Translations under genes and position numbers: made by a program
Notes under the pieces: model-generated
The model's input: only the letters and a program-made list of their open reading frames with translations
What the model was told of the DNA's origin: nothing
Databases searched by the model: none
In this document: one piece after another, positions 16,955 to 23,871 of the stretch
Position numbering within the stretch: position 1 is the first letter of the stretch
Layout of the letters: every line of letters begins with the position of its first letter
Origin: Acidisarcina polymorpha
GTDB lineage: Bacteria > Acidobacteriota > Terriglobia > Terriglobales > Acidobacteriaceae
DNA: 64,000 nt
Direction of reading: 5' to 3'
Assembly (NCBI RefSeq): GCF_003330725.1
Contig: NZ_CP030840.1
Coordinates: 744,001-808,000, forward strand

Positions 16955-19675
16955 TCATTCCTGCCGTAACGCGATTGTCGGGTCCACGCCGCTCGCGCGC
17001 ACAGCAGGAATAAAACCTGCAAATCCCGCAGCTAGAGCAAGAATGATTGCGGAGCTAATGAACGTCAAAGGATCGCGTGCATTCAATCCATAGAGTTGGC
17101 TGCGGATCAGATTGACGAGGACCAGTGCAAGCGTGACACCGGCTGCGAGGCCGGATCCGATAAGAAGAAGCACATCGCACATGATCATCGCGATTACATT
17201 GCTCCGAAGCGCCCCAAGCGCGATGCGAATGCCAATTTCACGCGTCCTTCGCAACACGGTGTAGGCCATAACGCCATACAGCCCGATCACAGCGAGCACC
17301 ATGGCGAAGCAACCGAAAACCGCGGAAAGACTGGCGACAAGACGCTCAGTCCTGAGCGAGAATCCTATCTGCTCGTTCACAGTCTGGAGATCAACCGCCG
17401 GGACATGCGGGTCGAACCGGTGCATGCGTTCGCGCAGTGCATCCTCAAATTGGCGCGGATCACCCTGCGTGCGCACATATACAGTCATGCCGCGGACGTT
17501 GGATACTGCGAGATAGGGAAAATAGGCTTGCGGCGGGGGCGTCTCCTTTAGATCCCGGTATTTCCTGTCTGGAATTACACCGATCACTTCCGTCTTCGGT
17601 GGGACCGACTCCGAGTCGCTCACCAACCCGAATCGCTGCCCAAGGGGATTGCGGCCGGGGAAATATTCCCTGGCAAAGCTCTCATTCACCACAGCGTAAT
17701 CGGTCGGCGCAACGTCTTGAGCGCTGAATGCACGGCCCGCAATAACAGGAATACCGAGCGTCGCGAAGTAGTTCGGGTCGACTTGGCTAAGAACCGGCTG
17801 TTGTTCAATCGGAGTACCCTCAAAGTCCTTACCCACAATCGCATTCTGCCACGCATAACCCCTCAGAACCGGCATCGTGGAGAATGCAATCGAAGTAACT
17901 CCGGGCATCGCTTCGAGATCGACTTTGAGGCGGTCGTAGTATGACTTCGTATCTGCGAAGGAGTATCCGCTGAGCGTAGGTGCAGTTGTGAATGTAAGCA
18001 GATGATCGGTTGGGAACCCAGGCCCCACGTCCTCGAGATTGCGCAGGGTACGTACGAACAGTCCCGCGCCAACAAGCAGCAGTAGAGAAAGAGCCATCTG
18101 AATCGAGACCAGTAACCTGCGAAGAGACATGCCGCCAGTTGAGGCTGCCCCTGATCTGTCTTTGAGCGCGAGTGTGATCTCAGTGCGCGAGGCGCGCATG
18201 GCGGGCAAAAGTCCGAAGACGAGTGAGGTCAGGAGCATAGCTCCCAGAGTAAACGCGAGCATACGCCCATCCGGAATGGGCGAGACCGCAAACTCCGATG
18301 CCGCATCCGCAGGCAGATAGATCCGTAGAAGAATGCGATCCGCCGCGTAGGCTAGCATCAGTCCCACCACGGCGCCAGAGCCTGAGAGAAGTAGGCTTTC
18401 GACCAGAAGTTGGCGCACGATGCGGGCGCGTCCCGCGCCGATGGCCAGCCGCACGGCAAATTCCTTTTCTCGTGTTGTGGCGCGCGCCAGCAACAAATTT
18501 GCCAGGTTAGCACAGGCAAGAAGCAGAACAGCCGCGGTGAGCGCGAGCAAGACCCATAGCGGTCTGCTCATATATTCACGGAGATCGTTGTCGGAGCCCG
18601 GCAGCAGTTCAATGCGATTACGGAGGAATGGCTCCCGATCCGCAGCTGTCGCAGATCTGATGAACTCGGGTTGCTGAACTTCCATTTCAAGGATGCTGTG
18701 CAGAAGTGGCTGCAGCGAGGCCTGCGCCTGCTCTGTATTCATACCGGGCCTGAGGCGGCCGTAGGTGGTCACCCAACTCAGCCGGCGGCGCCGGTCTTTG
18801 AGTCCGTCCGAGTGCGGCGTCATCTCGGTCTTCATCATGATGGGAACGAAGATCTTGGCGGGTTCTCCCATCTCCACGCCGTCGAAGCCTGGCTGCGCAA
18901 CTCCGATAACGGTCATCGCCTGACCATTCAAGGCTATGGTCCGCCCAATCATGTTGCGGTCCCCGTTGAAGTAGCTCTGCCAGAAGCTGTAGCTGAGCAC
19001 GACAACCGGCGCGCTATCGGGAATGGAGTCGTCGTCGTGGCTTATCGTGCGCCCCAGGACTGCTTCAACGCCCAATGTCTGAAAGTAGGTGCTGGAGACC
19101 AGTTCTGCAGAGATCTGCACTGTCTGATCGCTGTATCCGATCGTCACATGCGTCGGAAAGCGGCAGAACATCGCCGAGAAGACATTATTGTTGTCTCGCA
19201 AATCTTCAAACATCGGCCAGGACATCGTGTTTGGGCCATAGCTGTTGCCGTAATGATTGCCTGCCTCTTTCACAATCACCAGTTGCTTTGGATCTCTGAC
19301 CGGCAAGAGCCGCAGAACCACCTGGTCAAGCAGGCTGAACATCGCGGTGTTTGCACCGATCCCAAGAGCGAGAGTTCCTACGGCGACCAGGGAGAAAGTC
19401 GGATTGTTCGCGAGCGACCGAATGCCATATCGCACATCCTGTACAAACCTCTCTATCCATGCGCCTGTCCGAACATCGCGGACATTCTGTACTACGTGAT
19501 CTGTTCCTCCTGTCTGGCGACGAGCATAGGCGTACGCCTCTTCAGGAGCCATGCCTTCCTGCAATTTCTCTGCCTCTACGAGCTTCATGTAGGCCTCGAG
19601 TTCCTCATCGAGGTCGCGATCAAGCTGTTTTCTGCGGAACGCGTTCTTCCAAAGCGCGCGAACTCGGCTGATCAT
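16955..19675 (-). CDS. ADOP-type ABC transporter permease (MacB-like, duplicated)
   Basis: 906 aa. After an N-terminal cytoplasmic segment (RKQLDRDLDEELEAYMKLVEAEK), the protein has two MacB_PCD-FtsX units. The first runs from about residue 80 (RYGIRSLANNPTFSLVAVGT), with FtsX helices around 370-500 (LLALTAAVLLLACANLANLL). The second is a repeat with FtsX helices from about 770 (VASLSAVFGCFAMVLAVIGL). This is the acidobacterial duplicated orphan permease layout, which has no ATPase of its own in the locus. The start ATG overlaps the PadR stop (ATGA). Probably exports or senses a toxic compound or lipid-linked substrate; substrate unknown. Confidence 0.92.
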   Translation of the reverse strand: MISRVRALWKNAFRRKQLDRDLDEELEAYMKLVEAEKLQEGMAPEEAYAYARRQTGGTDHVVQNVRDVRTGAWIERFVQDVRYGIRSLANNPTFSLVAVGTLALGIGANTAMFSLLDQVVLRLLPVRDPKQLVIVKEAGNHYGNSYGPNTMSWPMFEDLRDNNNVFSAMFCRFPTHVTIGYSDQTVQISAELVSSTYFQTLGVEAVLGRTISHDDDSIPDSAPVVVLSYSFWQSYFNGDRNMIGRTIALNGQAMTVIGVAQPGFDGVEMGEPAKIFVPIMMKTEMTPHSDGLKDRRRRLSWVTTYGRLRPGMNTEQAQASLQPLLHSILEMEVQQPEFIRSATAADREPFLRNRIELLPGSDNDLREYMSRPLWVLLALTAAVLLLACANLANLLLARATTREKEFAVRLAIGAGRARIVRQLLVESLLLSGSGAVVGLMLAYAADRILLRIYLPADAASEFAVSPIPDGRMLAFTLGAMLLTSLVFGLLPAMRASRTEITLALKDRSGAASTGGMSLRRLLVSIQMALSLLLLVGAGLFVRTLRNLEDVGPGFPTDHLLTFTTAPTLSGYSFADTKSYYDRLKVDLEAMPGVTSIAFSTMPVLRGYAWQNAIVGKDFEGTPIEQQPVLSQVDPNYFATLGIPVIAGRAFSAQDVAPTDYAVVNESFAREYFPGRNPLGQRFGLVSDSESVPPKTEVIGVIPDRKYRDLKETPPPQAYFPYLAVSNVRGMTVYVRTQGDPRQFEDALRERMHRFDPHVPAVDLQTVNEQIGFSLRTERLVASLSAVFGCFAMVLAVIGLYGVMAYTVLRRTREIGIRIALGALRSNVIAMIMCDVLLLIGSGLAAGVTLALVLVNLIRSQLYGLNARDPLTFISSAIILALAAGFAGFIPAVRASGVDPTIALRQE

Positions 19676-20016
19676 AACGCCTCCTGGCCGATCCCGAGCG
19701 CTGCCCCCATGGCGAAAGAGATGCGAGCCCAGCGTTCGGTTTCAGTACGAAGTTGCTTCCTTCCAGTCTTGGTTAACGCATAGAACTTTGCACGTCGATT
19801 CGTTTCCGCCTGGCCCCAATTGGATGTGAGCCAGCCCGCCTCCTCCATTCGGTGAAGTGCGGGAAACAACGAGCCCGGCTTCACGTCGAACGCTCCGTTC
19901 GTCATTTGCCCGATTCGGCGGGAGATTCCCATGCCATGCAGTTCCTGAAGTGCGAGGGCCTTCAGAATCAAAACATCGAGTGTGCCTTGCACCAGATCGG
20001 ATTCGTTGGTCGCCAT
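19672..20016 (-). CDS. PadR-family transcriptional regulator
   Basis: 114 aa, ATG at 20016 with AGGAG 6 nt upstream. The winged-helix domain shows the family pattern LVQGTLDVLILKALALQELHG, KPGSLFPALHRMEEAGWL and the winged strand AKFYALTKTGRKQL. Acidobacterial PadR proteins of this length typically precede an ADOP permease, as here (4-nt overlap), and repress the pair. The operator at 20027-20072 overlaps its promoter, so autorepression is expected. Confidence 0.93.
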   Translation of the reverse strand: MATNESDLVQGTLDVLILKALALQELHGMGISRRIGQMTNGAFDVKPGSLFPALHRMEEAGWLTSNWGQAETNRRAKFYALTKTGRKQLRTETERWARISFAMGAALGIGQEAL

Positions 20017-20026
20017 GAAATCTCCT

Positions 20027-20072
20027 ATTGACTGCCTATAAGACAGTACATCGACTCTTATAGGCAGTCAAT
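20027..20072 (-). promoter_or_regulatory. PadR promoter with perfect 17-bp operator palindrome
   Basis: Arms 20027-20043 and 20056-20072 are perfect inverted copies of ATTGACTGCCTATAAGA with a 12-nt spacer. On the minus strand, TTGACT at 20066-20071 (-35) and TACTGT at 20043-20048 (-10) are separated by exactly 17 nt, so each arm covers part of one promoter element. The PadR ribosome site overlaps the left end. This geometry fits repression by a PadR dimer. Confidence 0.75.
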
Positions 20073-20487
20073 AAGAGTATGAGCTCATACTTGCCAACAC
20101 CTGATTAATGCACGCCCTTTGCTCCGCGTCAGACCTAGTGGAAAACGCAGTTGCCAACACTTCGAGGTTGGAGGGCGATCCATATGAGACCTCACGGTTG
20201 TTACGGACATGTTGTTTTGAAAGCCTCTTGAGAACACTGACCACTCGATAAAAGAGTTGTGTATGAGTTCGTTCATGGCGGAAGCGCTCGTCATAGCTCT
20301 CTGCGTTGCAGACCGCGGCATCCATCAGATCGTAAGCTGCGTGAACATCGTGCAGATAGCTAGTAGCACAGTAATCCGCGTACGGCCACGCGAGGGTGCA
20401 AACTCGCCGAAACAAATTATCCACAGCCGGGTCACGCGAGCCCAAATACCAGTAGTTACTGGATGGTAGAAGTGGCCCCGAATCCAT
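20068..20487 (-). CDS. Truncated sigma-70-like protein
   Basis: 139 aa, ATG at 20487 with AAGGG 6 nt upstream. Its pattern (LFRRVCTLAWPYADYCA, YDLMDAAVCNAESYDERFRHER, LFYRVVSVLKRLSKQ) resembles a group of sigma-70-region-like proteins of Acidobacteria, which normally continue into a region-4-like HTH. This one stops shortly after ACINQVLASMSSY, in the middle of that domain, and its end runs into the PadR promoter palindrome. The family call is inference from pattern; the loss of the C-terminal third suggests a broken gene. Confidence 0.5.
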   Translation of the reverse strand: MDSGPLLPSSNYWYLGSRDPAVDNLFRRVCTLAWPYADYCATSYLHDVHAAYDLMDAAVCNAESYDERFRHERTHTQLFYRVVSVLKRLSKQHVRNNREVSYGSPSNLEVLATAFSTRSDAEQRACINQVLASMSSYSY

Positions 20488-20938
20488 GCAGAGCCCTTGT
20501 TAGTCCAAAGCAGCGCCGCGCAGCAGTGACATCGGAGATTGCGTTGCAAACATCCCTCCGCTTCTCTGCCAACGGCACAGTGTTCCAAAGGAGTAGACGC
20601 TTCCTAAAATGCCCGTGGACTCACCTGGGGATAATTGATTCAAAGCGCGATGAGGTGTCAGGCACGTTCAATGAGTTCCATCATCCTCATCCATCTCCAT
20701 TGACACAAAGGACGTTCAGCGTGCACCAAAAGTGTCGCAATTGTCAGCGAAACCGGCAATGGAAAGCGGTACGCACCTTGCGACAAAAACGCTGCGCTCA
20801 CAACATTCCGCAACTCCACGGGCTGCCGATCGAGATATCAGGCCGCTACAAGTTATAGCTCGATTCAATGATCACGAGGTCGCACTGCCGTGCGGAAAAA
20901 ATGTGGAGAGGCCGACCCAAACATCCTCGTGAAATGCC
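20488..20938. other. Intergenic stretch, nothing recognised
   Basis: About 450 nt; it includes the promoter of the sigma-like gene and the downstream end of the Cas4-like pair. The open frames here look like chance. Confidence 0.4.
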
Positions 20939-21475
20939 TTATATGAGTACGGGGCGAAAGTGGCCAAGACCGCATCCGACGAAACGCCCAAGCTGGTGGT
21001 GATTCCGCTTCGCCGTCTTGGCGAGCCTTGCCGCCTTCACTTCGTCGATCGTACGCATCAGCCATTCACGATTCGGCTCAGTCAGTTCGACACGCCGAAC
21101 GCGCTGGCCTCCGTAGATGACCAAGCCATATGGAACCTTTGCCTCCAGTTGTTCCTCTACGAGGACGCAATAGGCGAGGTTTTGGATCATGTGATTCGGA
21201 AAGACACCACCGCGGGCCGGCGGTCTGTTCGAATGTTTCAGCTCTATGGGAACAATTCCATCAGACGTTCTGATCAGGCAATCCGGTTCTCCCGAGATGC
21301 CAAGCCGGAGCGACCTGAGATCTCGTGCCGCGTAGGGCTGTTCGAGAAGATCCTGATAGAAGACTTCGCCTGGTGGGAGGCCAGAAGTTCTCCGCACTCG
21401 GGCGCTCAACCGAATGAGGACGAACGACAGCACGATCGCCGTGATGCCCATCAGGAGAACTGTCACTTCGCCCAT
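20939..21475 (-). CDS. Membrane-anchored Cas4/Dna2-like PD-(D/E)xK nuclease subunit
   Basis: 178 aa. A single N-terminal helix (VLLMGITAIVLSFVLI) is followed by a nuclease core: GEPDCLIRTSDGIVPIELKH carries the Asp and the Glu-x-Lys of the PD-(D/E)xK active site, and FPNHMIQNLAYCVLVEE fits the Cas4/DUF83 QLxxY helix region. The C-terminal segment expected to carry the iron-sulfur cysteines reads GRFVGCGLGHFRPVLI: one Cys remains and the other positions are Phe and Arg. The start overlaps the upstream partner by 13 nt. No CRISPR array is present. It may be an active nuclease without the cluster, or a decaying gene. Confidence 0.7.
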   Translation of the reverse strand: MGEVTVLLMGITAIVLSFVLIRLSARVRRTSGLPPGEVFYQDLLEQPYAARDLRSLRLGISGEPDCLIRTSDGIVPIELKHSNRPPARGGVFPNHMIQNLAYCVLVEEQLEAKVPYGLVIYGGQRVRRVELTEPNREWLMRTIDEVKAARLAKTAKRNHHQLGRFVGCGLGHFRPVLI

Positions 21476-21750
21476 CCCAGCCAGCAGAAGATGAAGAGGA
21501 CTGCCCCCGAGAGCAACGCCGCAAACGCGGCCAGCCTGTAGCTGTCCCGGCGCGCGAGGGATCGGCCTCTCTCGATATGCCAGGCATCGGCCGCAGCTTG
21601 TAGTTCGCGGGCTTCCGGCGAAACTTCAACGCCATTCATGTACTTCAGTTCCCAGGCCTTCGAGCAATAGACGAACTCTGCCAGTTTGGTCGTACGAATG
21701 AGCTTCGCTTTGATCGGGATCGCCTCGCTCCGAGGAAATGACACCAGCAT
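21463..21750 (-). CDS. Small membrane protein carrying the Cas4-like N-terminal cysteine segment
   Basis: 95 aa. KLAEFVYCSKAWELKYMNGV (22-41) matches the N-terminal part of Cas4/DUF83 nucleases, which holds the first cluster cysteine (here Cys29). After a helical linker, a C-terminal membrane segment follows (LAAFAALLSGAVLFIFCWLG). It overlaps the nuclease ORF by 13 nt. Together the two ORFs supply the parts of one Cas4-like protein, split by two membrane helices that face each other in sequence. No clear ribosome site; I chose the ATG at 21750. Confidence 0.6.
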   Translation of the reverse strand: MLVSFPRSEAIPIKAKLIRTTKLAEFVYCSKAWELKYMNGVEVSPEARELQAAADAWHIERGRSLARRDSYRLAAFAALLSGAVLFIFCWLGWAK

Positions 21751-22252
21751 TTTGCCGTTGGCGCCAACGGACGGTCTGACCCCGGCACGTCACCAGGAGC
21801 TCGCGCGGTGTCATATCAGCAACGCCGCGCGTTCGAGAGAGGGGGAAGACCCACAGTTGGTAACAAGAGAAAAATCGTGTACCTCGCTTTTGTGAGCGAA
21901 CCAAGTGACTATCGAGGTAAGGAGCAAGAGACATCGATAGGACGCCCTGTTACATGAGCAGAAGCGAGTACTTCGCTTTTGTGATCGTGGTTGCGAGGAT
22001 TGTGGCCGGATCTCTAAATAGTCAGCGACGAAGGCGTCGACCACCTTCACCCCTTTCACCGTCTACCCCACTGCTCAGGCGCTCATCGTGAGTTTCGCCT
22101 CGCTTCCAACTTAGCTGTCGCCGGCAATAGGCCTCTGGACTCAGCACGAATGATAATCTTTCTGGACTCTGCTGGTGACCTTGCGCGACAGGGCCATGAC
22201 AGTCTAGAACTGCTGAGACGGATTTTTTGATCGCGAACAGGATCGAGAGCAC
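21751..22252. other. Intergenic region with a 20-nt near-identical direct repeat
   Basis: About 500 nt between the divergent Cas4-like pair and the fucosidase operon. Copies at 21879-21898 and 21968-21987 (GTACCTCGCTTTTGTGAGCG and a version with two changes) are 89 nt apart. They may be regulator sites for either transcript. Nothing else recognised. Confidence 0.45.
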
Positions 22253-23833
22253 ATGGCTGATATGAACAGGATTTCCCGGCGACACGCGCTGCAGATGCTC
22301 AGCGCAGCGGCTGCCGCGGCTATTGCCCCGCGCATCATGAGGGCACAGACGATTACACCCGGCCGCTTCACGGACGAACGTGCCTCGCTTGAGGCGTATA
22401 CAATCCCCGACTGGTTTACCGATGCGAAGTTCGGCATCTGGTCGCACTGGGGACCGCAATCTGCCGTGGGTGATGGCGACTGGTACGCGCGCAACATGTA
22501 CATGGAAGGCTCCGCGCAGTATGCCTATCACGTCAAGCGTTTTGGTCCGCAATCCAAGGTCGGATACAAGGACCTCATTCCTCTGTACACCGCCGATCGT
22601 TGGGATCCAGAGCATCTGATGGACCTCTATCAGAAAGCTGGCGCCAAGTACTTCTTTTCGATGGGCGTACACCACGACAACTTCGATCTATGGAACTCGA
22701 AGTACCAGCCGCGCTGGAACGCCGTGACGATGGGACCGAAGAAGGACGTTGTCGGTATGTGGGCAGCTGCGGCGCGCAAACGAGGTTTACGATTCGGTGT
22801 CAGCGAGCACCTTTCGAACAGCTTCGACTGGCTTGCTCCGTCCCACCTCGCCGACACCAAAGGCCCTTACGCCGGTGTTCCCTACGATGGCCAGAATCCC
22901 GCCTATGCTGATCTCTATCACGATTACAGCAGCATGCCCGCGGACTTCGCGAAGACGGCGGAGGCCATGGGCCGTATCGCGCCGGACTGGTGGAAGCTCC
23001 AGTACTTCAATCGCGTCAAGGATCTCGTGGACCAGCATCAGCCTGACCTGCTCTATACCGATGGCGGCATCCCCTTCGAACAGTATGGAGTCGGCACCGT
23101 GGCGGAGCTGTACAACGTTGGTCCACTCACCCCGCATGGCGCTCCGGGCACGGTTTACTTTAGCAAGACGAAGACGGATTGCGTCGACGGTCACTCCTGC
23201 GTGGTGGATCATGAGCGGAATGTGCTGGGCTCGATCGACCCCGTTCCGTGGCAGACAGATACATGCATCGGTGAATGGCATTACAAAGTCGGCGCGAAGT
23301 ACAAAACGCCCAAGAAGGTCATCGACATGCTGGTCGATATCGTCAGCAAGAACGGCAACTTGCTGCTTAACTTCCCGCTGCCCGCGAACGGCGAACTCGA
23401 TCCGGAAGAGATGCAGGTGCTCGAAGGCATCACCGCCTGGATGCAGGTGAACGGTGAAGGCATCTACGCCACGCGGCCGTGGAGGATCTATGGCGAAGGC
23501 CCGTCAACGAAGGTCGTCGTCAAGCCCAGTGGCAAGGAGTTCGATCCCAATGAAGGCAAGAAGCCGGACCTCGTCGCAGAGGACATCCGTTTCACCACCA
23601 AGGGCGAGACGCTGTATGCCTTCATCATGGGCTGGCCGGCAGCGGAGTGCAACATCGCCTCACTCGCGCTCGGTGGTCCGCAGCAACCCCGGAAGGCTGT
23701 CGACGTGCGGCTGATCGGTACGGAAGAACCCCTGAAGTTCGTCCATGACGCGACCGGCCTGCGCGTCAGCTTTCCGCAGAACAAACCCGCCACTGCCGAC
23801 ATCGGCGTCACGCTGCGCGTGCGCTTCGTCTAG
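22253..23833 (+). CDS. Tat-exported alpha-L-fucosidase (GH29)
   Basis: 526 aa. A twin-arginine signal, ISRRHALQML, with an Ala-rich helix covers residues 1 to about 35. The GH29 catalytic barrel starts at WFTDAKFGIWSHWGPQS and includes YFFSMGVHHDNFDLWNS and the nucleophile Asp in DLLYTDGG (about 270). A C-terminal beta-rich domain follows. It releases terminal alpha-L-fucose (or related deoxysugars) from plant or microbial polysaccharides in the periplasm. First gene of a three-gene operon; a second ATG at 22262 is possible. High confidence in family, less in exact linkage. Confidence 0.92.
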   Translation: MADMNRISRRHALQMLSAAAAAAIAPRIMRAQTITPGRFTDERASLEAYTIPDWFTDAKFGIWSHWGPQSAVGDGDWYARNMYMEGSAQYAYHVKRFGPQSKVGYKDLIPLYTADRWDPEHLMDLYQKAGAKYFFSMGVHHDNFDLWNSKYQPRWNAVTMGPKKDVVGMWAAAARKRGLRFGVSEHLSNSFDWLAPSHLADTKGPYAGVPYDGQNPAYADLYHDYSSMPADFAKTAEAMGRIAPDWWKLQYFNRVKDLVDQHQPDLLYTDGGIPFEQYGVGTVAELYNVGPLTPHGAPGTVYFSKTKTDCVDGHSCVVDHERNVLGSIDPVPWQTDTCIGEWHYKVGAKYKTPKKVIDMLVDIVSKNGNLLLNFPLPANGELDPEEMQVLEGITAWMQVNGEGIYATRPWRIYGEGPSTKVVVKPSGKEFDPNEGKKPDLVAEDIRFTTKGETLYAFIMGWPAAECNIASLALGGPQQPRKAVDVRLIGTEEPLKFVHDATGLRVSFPQNKPATADIGVTLRVRFV

Positions 23834-23871
23834 AGCACGCTCCTTGAGCTCACCAGGGTGGAGCAAATGGA

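Noticed and set aside
18671-19783. Plus-strand 370-aa frame
   Set aside because: Antisense to the ADOP permease; no start signal and no domain.
20939-21750. CRISPR-Cas locus suggested by the Cas4-like pair
   Set aside because: No repeat-spacer array and no other cas gene is visible in the window.
22022-22675. Minus-strand 217-aa frame opposite the fucosidase start
   Set aside because: It is antisense to a firmly identified GH29 gene in GC-rich DNA and shows no domain.
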